Part shown: piece after piece, positions 10,394 to 16,256 of the stretch
Layout of the letters: each line of letters opens with the position of its first letter
How positions within the stretch are numbered: the first letter of the stretch is position 1
DNA from: JACJWR01 sp964556255
GTDB lineage: Bacteria > Actinomycetota > Actinomycetes > S36-B12 > UBA10799
Direction of reading: 5' to 3'
DNA length: 19,091 nt
Assembly: GCA_964556255.1 (NCBI GenBank)
Contig: CAZKVQ010000057.1
Coordinates: 1-19,091, forward strand
Position numbers and translations under genes: made by a program
The notes under the pieces: model-generated
Seen by the model: only the letters and a program-made list of their open reading frames with translations
Told to the model about the DNA's origin: nothing
Database searches by the model: none

Positions 10394-10992
10394 GCTGGGC
10401 CTCCTTCGGCCTGTGCAGCGGAGCGGGGGTTGCCACCGGGTACCAGCCCGGCGGCTGCGGCCAGCACCGCTGCATGGGGCACCGTCTGATCACCACGGAA
10501 TCCGGTCTCGACATCCCCGGAGCCGAGTCGCCACCGCAACACCAGCATTCCGTCGCGTTCGACCACTGTGCCGGCGGCACCGCGGTCGGAACGGACGTCG
10601 ACGAGATCCTCGGCGGGGATGAAGACCTCGGGGGCCCCGGTGCGGCGGAACAACACCCCCTCGCGGTGAACGCTCATGGCCGCGCGGGACGGCACTCCGA
10701 GGGAATGAACCACCACTCGGTCGAGCCAATCACCGGCGCGTGCCGTTCCCACGTAGCGGCCCTCAGCCTCGGCCAACGACGGGCCCAACTGGTCGGGAGT
10801 CGGTGTCGGTGCCGGGATGTCGCCCTGTCGGCGGGCACGATTCCGCCAGCCCCACCACATTCCCAGGACCGCCAACCCGACGACCAACAGCACGATCACA
10901 CTCAGCAGAAGCCGCTGCGGCCATTGGGTGACCTGCGGACTCGTTCGGTCGAGCGCGAAGGCGAGTACCGCCCCGAAGCCGCCGTAACTCAT
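10390..10992 (-). CDS. Conserved single-pass membrane protein with PH-like cytoplasmic domain, function unknown
   Basis: The product is 200 residues from the ATG at 10992-10990. An N-terminal stretch of about 27 residues is followed by one strong transmembrane helix, about 28-48 (LLLSVIVLLVVGLAVLGMWW). A basic stop-transfer sequence RNRARR (50-55) suggests the C-terminal part is cytoplasmic. A proline-rich linker (59-72) leads to a compact beta-rich domain (about 78-185) with YVGTARAGDWLDRVVVHSLG, SRAAMSVHREGVLFRR and VFIPAEDLVDVRSDRG. It resembles the PH-like proteins found at this place, between pyrC and carA, in other actinobacterial pyr operons; that recognition is from memory. Its start overlaps the pyrC stop (ATGA) and its stop overlaps the carA start (TTGA), so it is expressed with the pathway. 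No catalytic residues are apparent. A role in placing or sensing the pathway at the membrane is speculation. Confidence 0.85.
   Translation of the reverse strand: MSYGGFGAVLAFALDRTSPQVTQWPQRLLLSVIVLLVVGLAVLGMWWGWRNRARRQGDIPAPTPTPDQLGPSLAEAEGRYVGTARAGDWLDRVVVHSLGVPSRAAMSVHREGVLFRRTGAPEVFIPAEDLVDVRSDRGAAGTVVERDGMLVLRWRLGSGDVETGFRGDQTVPHAAVLAAAAGLVPGGNPRSAAQAEGGPA
10400..10406 (-). promoter_or_regulatory. Strong ribosome binding site of carA, fixing a TTG start
   Basis: AAGGAGG on the minus strand lies six bases before the TTG at 10393, inside the last codons of the preceding gene. The first ATG would be 18 bases away, too far for efficient use. Confidence 0.75.
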
Positions 10993-12344
10993 GAGCGCCG
11001 CCTCGGCACGGGCTCGGAATCGAAGACCGTCACCCGCCCGTGCAGGAAGGTGGCGCGGACCCGTCCGGGCAACACCATCCCCGCGTAGGGGGTGTTGCGG
11101 CTGCGGCTCGCAGTATGCGCTGGATCGACCACCCAGGTCGCCGCAGGATCGACCAGTGTGATGTTGGCCGGTTCGCCGACTGCGATCGGTCGACCCTGAC
11201 CCGGGATGCCGGAAATCCTGGCCGGCGCGTAGGACATCCGCTCGGCGACCCCGGCCCAGTCCAGTAGGCCCGGTTCGACCATCGTTCGGATAACGACTGA
11301 CAGCGCCGTCTCCAGCCCGAGCATGCCCATGGCGGCGGCGTCCCACTCACAGTCCTTGTCCTCGACCGGATGCGGCGCGTGGTCGGTCGCGACGATGTCG
11401 ATGATGCCTTCGGCGAGCGCGGTCCGGAGGGCGGCCACGTCACCTTCGCCACGAAGGGGCGGATTGACCTTGAAGTGAGGGTCGTAGCTGCTCACGAGAG
11501 ACTCGTCCAGCAGCAGGTGATGTGGGGTGACCTCTGCGGTCACATTGATTCCTCGGGCCTTCGCCAGCGCGACGACCTCGACCGAGCCGGCGGTCGAGAC
11601 GTGGCAGACGTGCAACCGGGAGTCGACGTGAGAGGTCAGCAGCACATCCCTGGCAATGATCGACTCCTCGGCCATCGCGGGCCAGCCCCGCAGCCCCAAC
11701 GTCCCAGAGAGGGCGCTCTCATTCATCTGGGCACCCTCGGTGAGGCGGGGCTCCTGGGCGTGCTGGGCGATGACACCGCCGAACGCCTTGACGTACTCCA
11801 GTGCCCGACGCATCAGCAACGGGTCCGCCACGCACTTGCCGTCGTCGGAGAAGACCCGGACACGTGCCGCGGAGGTGGCCATCGCGCCGAGTTCCGCCAT
11901 GTGTTCGCCGTCCAGTCCGACGGTGACGGCGCCGATCGGCTGGACATCGCACCAGCCTGCCTCCCGTCCGAGCCGCCAGACCTGTTCCACGACGCCCGCG
12001 GTGTCAGCCACCGGATCGGTGTTGGCCATCGCGTGCACCGCCGTGAAGCCACCGAGGGCGGCTGCCCGGGTTCCAGACTCGACGGTTTCGGCGTCCTCCC
12101 GGCCCGGTTCTCGCAGGTGGGTATGCAGATCGACGAGCCCGGGAAGCGCCAACAGCCCGTCCGCCTCGACCACCACGGACTCCTCCGGAACAGCAAGGGA
12201 TCCGACCGGCCCCACCTCGACGATGAGGCCATCGGAGATGAGGAGGTCTACCGGCGGATCGCCCAGGATGCTTGCGCCGCTGATCAGGACCGGTGCTGGT
12301 GCGTCGGCGAATCCGGCGCTGGCGAGCTCTGCAGGTGTTGTCAC
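10989..12344 (-). CDS. pyrC: Dihydroorotase, class I
   Basis: Zinc amidohydrolase that cyclises carbamoyl-aspartate to dihydroorotate, the third step of the pathway. It has 451 residues from the GTG at 12344-12342. The first metal pair is H74 and H76 in VDLHTHLREPG, with the substrate arginine in the same motif. Substrate-binding AMANTDP follows. Further metal-site segments are FSDDGKCV (about 170-177), AQHAQEPRL, LHVCHVSTAGS and ATDHAPHP (catalytic Asp near 320). The C-terminal strands (GEPANITLVDP, TPYAGMVLPGRV) form the small beta domain of the superfamily. The length and motifs fit the long class I form usual in Gram-positive bacteria. Its start overlaps the pyrB stop (GTGA) and its stop overlaps the membrane-protein start (ATGA). 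Confidence 0.97.
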   Translation of the reverse strand: MTTPAELASAGFADAPAPVLISGASILGDPPVDLLISDGLIVEVGPVGSLAVPEESVVVEADGLLALPGLVDLHTHLREPGREDAETVESGTRAAALGGFTAVHAMANTDPVADTAGVVEQVWRLGREAGWCDVQPIGAVTVGLDGEHMAELGAMATSAARVRVFSDDGKCVADPLLMRRALEYVKAFGGVIAQHAQEPRLTEGAQMNESALSGTLGLRGWPAMAEESIIARDVLLTSHVDSRLHVCHVSTAGSVEVVALAKARGINVTAEVTPHHLLLDESLVSSYDPHFKVNPPLRGEGDVAALRTALAEGIIDIVATDHAPHPVEDKDCEWDAAAMGMLGLETALSVVIRTMVEPGLLDWAGVAERMSYAPARISGIPGQGRPIAVGEPANITLVDPAATWVVDPAHTASRSRNTPYAGMVLPGRVRATFLHGRVTVFDSEPVPRRRS

Positions 12345-13291
12345 GCGAGCATCTCCGATCCCTCGGGGGCGCCCCCGAGTAGCAGGTACAGCACGGCCAT
12401 CCGGACGCTGACGCCGTTGGTCACCTGCTCGACAATGACCGATCGCGGCGAGTCGGCCACGTCGGCGGTGATCTCCATGCCGCGGTTCATCGGCCCCGGG
12501 TGCAGCACTATCGACGACTCGGGGAGCTGGGCCATCCGGTCGGCGCCGAGTCCGTAGCGGCGGGAGTATTCGCGTTCGGAGGGGAAGTAGGAGGCGCTCA
12601 TTCGCTCGCGCTGAACCCGAAGCATCATCACGGCGTCGGTCTTCCCCAGGGGTTCGTCCAGGTCGTAGCTGACCCTGCAGGGCCAGGTCTCGACGCCGAC
12701 CGGCAACAAGGTGGGTGGCGCCACCAACGTGACATCGGCACCCAGGGTGTCGAGGAGGAGGACATTGGACCTCGCCACCCGGGAGTGCAGCACATCACCC
12801 ACAATCGTCACCTGCATCCCGGCCAGGTCTCCGGCGTCACCGGCCAGGTGGCGGCGGATGGTGAAGGCGTCGAGCAGGGCTTGGGTGGGGTGCTCGTGGG
12901 AGCCGTCGCCCGCGTTGACCACATGACCGTGGATCCAGCCGGAGTTGGCCAGCCGGTAGGGCGCCCCCGAGGAACCGTGGCGGATCACAACCGCGTCGGC
13001 CCCCATGGCCTCCAGGGTGAGCGCCGTGTCCTTGAGGCTCTCCCCCTTGGAGACACTCGACCCCTTCGCGGCGAAGTTGATGACGTCGGCCGAGAGCCGC
13101 TTCGCCGCCGCCTCGAACGAGATGCGGGTGCGAGTGCTGTCCTCGAAGAAGAGATTGACGACGGTGCGTCCGCGCAGCGTGGGCAGTTTCTTCATCGGTC
13201 GATCGGACACTGCTGCGAGTTCCGCGGTGGTGTCAAGGATCTGGACGGCCTGGGCAGGGGTCAGGTCACCGGCCGAGAGCAGATGCTTCAT
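12341..13291 (-). CDS. pyrB: Aspartate carbamoyltransferase, catalytic subunit
   Basis: Condenses carbamoyl phosphate with aspartate. It has 316 residues from the ATG at 13291-13289, the normal catalytic-chain length. The carbamoyl-phosphate site STRTR is at 52-56 (FFEDSTRTRISFE). Other conserved blocks are SSVSKGESLKDTALTLEAMG with its catalytic Ser/Lys loop, IRHGSSGAPY, DGSHEHPTQALLDAFTIRR, VTIVGDVLHSRVARSN, MMLRVQRERM for aspartate binding, and VLHPGPMNRGMEI near the C-terminus. No pyrI regulatory chain is present, and none is expected in this lineage. The chain therefore probably acts as a trimer, or with PyrC in a complex as reported for some bacteria. It overlaps pyrR by ATGA upstream and pyrC by GTGA downstream. 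Confidence 0.98.
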   Translation of the reverse strand: MKHLLSAGDLTPAQAVQILDTTAELAAVSDRPMKKLPTLRGRTVVNLFFEDSTRTRISFEAAAKRLSADVINFAAKGSSVSKGESLKDTALTLEAMGADAVVIRHGSSGAPYRLANSGWIHGHVVNAGDGSHEHPTQALLDAFTIRRHLAGDAGDLAGMQVTIVGDVLHSRVARSNVLLLDTLGADVTLVAPPTLLPVGVETWPCRVSYDLDEPLGKTDAVMMLRVQRERMSASYFPSEREYSRRYGLGADRMAQLPESSIVLHPGPMNRGMEITADVADSPRSVIVEQVTNGVSVRMAVLYLLLGGAPEGSEMLA

Positions 13292-13833
13292 TCGGCACCG
13301 CCGATGAGCACCGCATCCAAACCGTCCGTCTCTCGCAACCTCACGTGGACGGTCTCGTACGAGGAAGTCGGGAGGTTCTTGCCGACATGATCCGGCCTGA
13401 TGGGTAGTTCCCGATGACCACGGTCGACCAGCACGGCCAACCTCACCGCGCGCGGTCGACCGATGTCGACGAGGGCGTCCAGGGCTGCCCGCACCGAGCG
13501 GCCCGAGTACAGCACGTCGTCGACGAGCACCACGGTCGCGCCGTCGATACCGGCGGCCGGGATATCGGTGTGGTGCAAGGCGCGCGGCGGGCGCAGTCGC
13601 AGGTCATCCCGGTAGAGGGTGATGTCCAGCGAACCGACCGGGACGTCGGCGCCCTCGATGGCGGCGATGCGCTCGGCGATCCGGCGCCCCAAGGAGTTAC
13701 CGCGGGCCGGGATCCCGAGGATCACCAGCTTCTCAGCACCCTTGTTGGCTTCCAGGATCTCATGGGAAATGCGGGTCAGCGCACGGTCGATATCGGCAGC
13801 GTCGAGCACTTGCCGCAACCCGTCGGCGGACAT
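13288..13833 (-). CDS. pyrR: PyrR: pyrimidine operon RNA-binding regulator / uracil phosphoribosyltransferase
   Basis: Binds pyr mRNA when UMP or UTP is high and represses the operon; it also has some uracil phosphoribosyltransferase activity in homologues. The product is 181 residues from the ATG at 13833-13831. The type I phosphoribosyltransferase PRPP loop is VVLVDDVLYSGRSV (101-114). RNA-binding basic patches are expected around the N-terminal RISHEI helix and the ITLYRDDLRLRPP hood. GIPARGNSLGRRIAERI is the conserved PyrR block, and RGHRELPIRPDHVGKNLPTS the C-terminal one. A GTG two codons earlier lies on the ribosome binding site itself, so the ATG is preferred. It is the first gene of the train and carries a PyrR-binding hairpin in its leader, implying autoregulation. 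Its stop overlaps the pyrB start (ATGA). Confidence 0.97.
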   Translation of the reverse strand: MSADGLRQVLDAADIDRALTRISHEILEANKGAEKLVILGIPARGNSLGRRIAERIAAIEGADVPVGSLDITLYRDDLRLRPPRALHHTDIPAAGIDGATVVLVDDVLYSGRSVRAALDALVDIGRPRAVRLAVLVDRGHRELPIRPDHVGKNLPTSSYETVHVRLRETDGLDAVLIGGAE

Positions 13834-13838
13834 CGCCA

Positions 13839-13863
13839 CTCCTTCCCCGCCTCGCAGGACGGG
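13839..13863 (-). promoter_or_regulatory. PyrR-binding RNA hairpin abutting the pyrR Shine-Dalgarno sequence
   Basis: On the minus strand 13863-13846 reads CCCGUCCUGCGAGGCGGG. It folds as a CCCG/CGGG stem, a single bulged U (13859), a CC/GG upper stem and a UGCGA loop. This matches the PyrR binding-loop consensus known from Bacillus (UCCNGNGAGG with a bulge below the loop). The pyrR ribosome site GAAGGAG (13845-13839) begins one base after the stem, five bases before the ATG. PyrR-stabilised folding would hinder ribosome binding, the mechanism reported for Mycobacterium smegmatis. I see no U-tract terminator in the leader, which argues against Bacillus-style attenuation. Confidence 0.75.
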
Positions 13864-13888
13864 CCGTTAAAGGAACTCAGCTACTGCC

Positions 13889-13894
13889 ACGTTA
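13889..13894 (-). promoter_or_regulatory. Candidate -10 element of the pyr operon promoter
   Basis: TAACGT on the minus strand fits the actinobacterial TANNNT -10 pattern. It would start transcription near 13882, giving a leader of about 50 bases that just includes the PyrR hairpin. No good -35 hexamer is seen 17-18 bases upstream, so this is tentative. Confidence 0.3.
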
Positions 13895-13964
13895 CCGGGG
13901 TGCACCGAGGCCCTGCCGCACCGGCACCAGGGCACTCCGCGCCGACGCTCCAACGTAGAGCGCG

Positions 13965-13973
13965 TGCTACTCT
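13965..13973 (+). promoter_or_regulatory. Candidate extended -10 promoter of bldD
   Basis: TGCTACTCT fits an extended -10 (TGN followed by TANNNT). It predicts a start near 13980 and a leader of about 80 bases before bldD. The -35 region is weak, as is common for extended -10 promoters. A BldD-box-like palindrome overlaps it. Confidence 0.4.
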
Positions 13974-13979
13974 CCGTAA
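13967..13979. promoter_or_regulatory. Candidate BldD box 1, overlapping the bldD -10 element
   Basis: CTAC-TCTCC-GTAA compared with the BldD consensus TNAC-NCWGN-GTNA: seven of nine specified bases match. The mismatches are the first T and the central G. Overlap with the -10 element would suit autorepression, which is known for Streptomyces BldD. Confidence 0.4.
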
Positions 13980-13989
13980 CAGGGATTGG

Positions 13990-14002
13990 TGACAGGACGT
14001 AA
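13990..14002. promoter_or_regulatory. Candidate BldD box 2, in the bldD leader
   Basis: TGAC-AGGAC-GTAA has both consensus half-sites TNAC and GTNA at the right 5-base spacing, but the three specified central bases do not match. It begins 23 bases after box 1, roughly two helical turns, so both could be bound on the same face of the DNA. Confidence 0.35.
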
Positions 14003-14040
14003 CCGGACGCGGGTGCGCGTATGCCCGACACGGCGTTCCG

Positions 14041-14050
14041 AGGGGAAGGA
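14041..14050 (+). promoter_or_regulatory. Ribosome binding site of bldD
   Basis: AGGGGAAGGA is strongly purine-rich, but it ends 11 bases before the ATG, which is longer than optimal. No other start codon fits the conserved N-terminus. Confidence 0.55.
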
Positions 14051-14061
14051 CCACGCAAGCC

Positions 14062-14556
14062 ATGAGCACGTACTACGCCAAGGCGCTCGGCGCCCGGCTT
14101 CGCGCCATCCGTCAGCAGCAGGGATTGAGCCTGCACGGGGTCGAGCAGAAGTCCGAAGGGCGCTGGAAGGCCGTCGTGGTCGGCTCGTACGAACGCGGCG
14201 ACCGCGCCGTGACAGTCGCCCGGCTCGCCGAACTAGCCGACTTCTACGGCGTCCCGGTGTCTGAGTTACTGCCCGACGGTGGCGGCAACCACTCCATCGA
14301 CCCGCCAGCGAAGCTGATTCTGGACCTCACCGCCCTTGCGGCGGTCGAGCACGAACGTGCGGGTCCGCTGGCGCGGTACACCGCCTCGATCCAGTCCCAA
14401 CGCGGGGACTACAACGGCAAGGTGCTCTCGATCCGCTCGGACGATCTCCGTGCCCTCGCCGCGATCTATGACGAGTCCCCCGGCGGCCTGGCGGACATGC
14501 TCATCGAGTGGGGCGTGTTGGCGCCCGAGGCTCGCGCGGCAATCGAATCGGATTAG
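14062..14556 (+). CDS. bldD: BldD-family transcriptional regulator, cyclic-di-GMP responsive
   Basis: Orthologue of the Streptomyces developmental repressor BldD, which dimerises on tetrameric cyclic-di-GMP and represses its regulon. It has 164 residues against 167 in S. coelicolor. The N-terminal HTH_XRE domain (about 8-70) is close to the Streptomyces sequence from memory: LRAIRQQQGLSLHGVEQKS, GRWKAVVVGSYERGDRAVTV and RLAELADFYGVPVSELLP. A variable linker (71-82) leads to the C-terminal domain with IQSQRGDYNGKVLSIRSDDL. The ligand motif RGD-x8-RxDD is at R114-G-D116 and R125-S-D-D128, the same positions as in S. coelicolor, with Ser for Gln at 126. The ATG at 14062 has AGGGGAAGGA (14041-14050), 11 bases upstream, a slightly long spacing. 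It is divergent from pyrR, as in Streptomyces, and convergent with pyk. Confidence 0.96.
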   Translation: MSTYYAKALGARLRAIRQQQGLSLHGVEQKSEGRWKAVVVGSYERGDRAVTVARLAELADFYGVPVSELLPDGGGNHSIDPPAKLILDLTALAAVEHERAGPLARYTASIQSQRGDYNGKVLSIRSDDLRALAAIYDESPGGLADMLIEWGVLAPEARAAIESD

Positions 14557-14578
14557 TCTTCCCCGCGCGGCTGCACAC

Positions 14579-14601
14579 CTGAGCCCGGACCGCGGGCCCA
14601 G
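14579..14601. terminator. Candidate bidirectional terminator hairpin between convergent bldD and pyk
   Basis: CTGAGCCCG (14579-14587), a GACCG loop and CGGGCCCAG (14593-14601) form a nine-position stem with one A-C mismatch. It is the only clear inverted repeat in the 91-base gap and lies 22 bases after the bldD stop. There is no U-tract, as is often the case for actinobacterial terminators. Confidence 0.5.
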
Positions 14602-14647
14602 AGCTGATCAACTGGGCGAATCGCTGGGAGCCTTGGCGTCCTCAACG

Positions 14648-16102
14648 TCAGACTCCGGCGGGTCCAGCCATCCCGATCTTGTGGACCCGCATCCCGTTGG
14701 TCGTCCCGGGGACGCCCGGCGGTACACCGGCGAGCACGACGACCCGATCTCCCTCGGCTGCGCGCATCGCCCTTAGGAGTTCGGCCTCGACCTGGCGCAC
14801 CAGGTCATCGGTGTGGAAGACGTTCTCGGTCAGGAAGGTCTCCACACCCCACACCAGGGCGAGTTGGGAACGCACCCGCGGGTTGGGGCTGAAGGCGAGA
14901 AGCGGGATTCGGCATCGATGCCGTGCGACGAGCCGGGCCGAGAGGCCGGTCTCGGTGAAGGAGCACAGGTACTTGGCACCGACCTGGGTCCCGACGACGG
15001 TGGCCGCGCGCGTTATCGCCCGTGCGGTGCCCGCCTGATCGAAGTCGCCGGGGTCGCCCATGGGAGCCCGGTCGTCGGCGTCGGGGGCGTTGATCACTTC
15101 CGACTCGGTCCGCACGATGATCCGCGCCATCGTCTCCACCACCAACGCAGGGTGCGCCCCGACGCTGGTCTCTCCGGACAGCATCAGCGCATCGGTCCCG
15201 TCGAGAACCGCGTTCGCCACATCGGAGACCTCGGCTCGCGTGGGTCGGGTGGCGGTGATCATGGAATCCAGCATCTGGGTGGCCACGATTACGGGCTTGC
15301 CCGCGCGGCGACACAAACTGATGGCCCGCTTCTGCACCAGCGGGACTTCCTCGAGCGGCAGCTCAACCCCCAGATCCCCGCGCGCAACCATGATGCCGTC
15401 GAAGGCCATCACGATCTCGGTCAGATTGGTCACCGCCTGAGGCTTCTCAATCTTGGCCAGGACGGGTAGCCGAACTCCTTCCTCCGCCATGATCTGGTGG
15501 ACCAGATCGATGTCCTCGGCGGCTCGTACGAAACTCAACGCCACCAGGTCGAAGCCCATCCGTAGCGCCCACCGCAGGTCGTCGATGTCCTTGGCGCTGA
15601 GAGCCGGCACACTGACCGCCACACCGGGCAGGTTGATGCCCTTGTGGTCGGACACCGGCCCCCCTTCGACCACCTCGGTCTGCACCTCGTCGCCCTCGAC
15701 CCGGGTCACGCGCAGGGCCACTCGCCCATCGTCGATGAGGATGGAGTCGCCCACCGAGACGTCACCCGGCAGGCCCTCGTAGGTGGTGGAGCAGCACTCG
15801 TGATTGCCCACCACGTCAGCTGTTGTGATGGTGAAAGCCTCACCACGGCTGAGGTTGACGGGTCCATCGCCGAAGGTTCCCAGCCTGATCTTCGGGCCTT
15901 GGAGGTCGACCAGCACCCCCACCCCGCGACCGGTGACGTCGGTTGCCGCGCGCACGTTGCGGTAGACCTGCTCGTGCTCGGAGTGCTTGCCGTGACTCAG
16001 GTTGAAACGGGCCACATCCATGCCCGCCTCGACCAGACGCAGAATCGACTCGGCACTCGATGTCGCGGGTCCGAGGGTGCAGACAATTTTTGCACGGCGC
16101 AC
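14648..16102 (-). CDS. pyk: Pyruvate kinase
   Basis: Final step of glycolysis, converting phosphoenolpyruvate and ADP to pyruvate and ATP. It has 484 residues from the GTG at 16102-16100, normal for bacteria. The N-terminus VRRAKIVCTLGPATSS matches the family start. The active site has RFNLSHGKH (R32, N34), VDLQGPKIRLG, LAKIEKPQAV (catalytic Lys), the metal-binding MVARGDLGVELPLEEVP and the signature MLDSMITATRPTRAEVSDVA, followed by LMLSGETSVG. The small lid (B) domain lies in the middle (about 70-170), and the C-terminal allosteric domain starts near residue 360. A reading from 16180 would add 26 unconserved residues and is rejected. It lies 154 bases downstream of gltD on the same strand, with its own likely promoter in that gap. 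Confidence 0.97.
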   Translation of the reverse strand: MRRAKIVCTLGPATSSAESILRLVEAGMDVARFNLSHGKHSEHEQVYRNVRAATDVTGRGVGVLVDLQGPKIRLGTFGDGPVNLSRGEAFTITTADVVGNHECCSTTYEGLPGDVSVGDSILIDDGRVALRVTRVEGDEVQTEVVEGGPVSDHKGINLPGVAVSVPALSAKDIDDLRWALRMGFDLVALSFVRAAEDIDLVHQIMAEEGVRLPVLAKIEKPQAVTNLTEIVMAFDGIMVARGDLGVELPLEEVPLVQKRAISLCRRAGKPVIVATQMLDSMITATRPTRAEVSDVANAVLDGTDALMLSGETSVGAHPALVVETMARIIVRTESEVINAPDADDRAPMGDPGDFDQAGTARAITRAATVVGTQVGAKYLCSFTETGLSARLVARHRCRIPLLAFSPNPRVRSQLALVWGVETFLTENVFHTDDLVRQVEAELLRAMRAAEGDRVVVLAGVPPGVPGTTNGMRVHKIGMAGPAGV

Positions 16103-16110
16103 GACGTAAC

Positions 16111-16116
16111 AACCTA
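16111..16116 (-). promoter_or_regulatory. Candidate -10 element of a (near-)leaderless pyk promoter
   Basis: TAGGTT on the minus strand fits TANNNT and ends eight bases before the pyk GTG, the spacing typical of leaderless actinobacterial transcripts. No good Shine-Dalgarno sequence precedes the GTG, which agrees with this. The -35 region (around CTGCAC) is poor. Confidence 0.4.
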
Positions 16117-16218
16117 CCCGAACAGCAGCGGCGGTGCAGTTCGTGGCCATAGCCACACCCTCGCCGTTCCCATCCCGCACCGGGGTGGGCGAAGGGCCGC
16201 GGCCGAGGCGCGTCGCTG

Positions 16219-16237
16219 GCGGGTCGAGGGTACCCGC
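16219..16237 (-). terminator. Candidate terminator hairpin downstream of gltD
   Basis: In the gltD sense GCGGGT, a seven-base loop and ACCCGC form a perfect six-base-pair stem beginning 20 bases after the gltD stop. There is no U-tract. It may end the gltBD transcript before the pyk promoter. Confidence 0.35.
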
Positions 16238-16256
16238 ATCGGAGGTCGCGGTGCCG

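Noticed and set aside
9245..10489. 414-codon plus-strand frame
   Set aside because: Antisense to carA and part of the membrane-protein gene, with no protein-like features.
13861..13900. Further BldD-like half-sites (GTTA at 13866 and 13891)
   Set aside because: The partner half-sites at the right spacing fail on one or more key bases and the centres do not match; no better than chance.
16142..16155. Small palindrome GTGGCCATAGCCAC upstream of pyk
   Set aside because: A five-base-pair stem could be an operator, but it matches no operator I know and such palindromes arise by chance in GC-rich DNA.
16103..16180. Upstream start of pyk adding 26 residues
   Set aside because: The extra residues are unlike any pyruvate kinase N-terminus; the family start aligns with the GTG at 16102.
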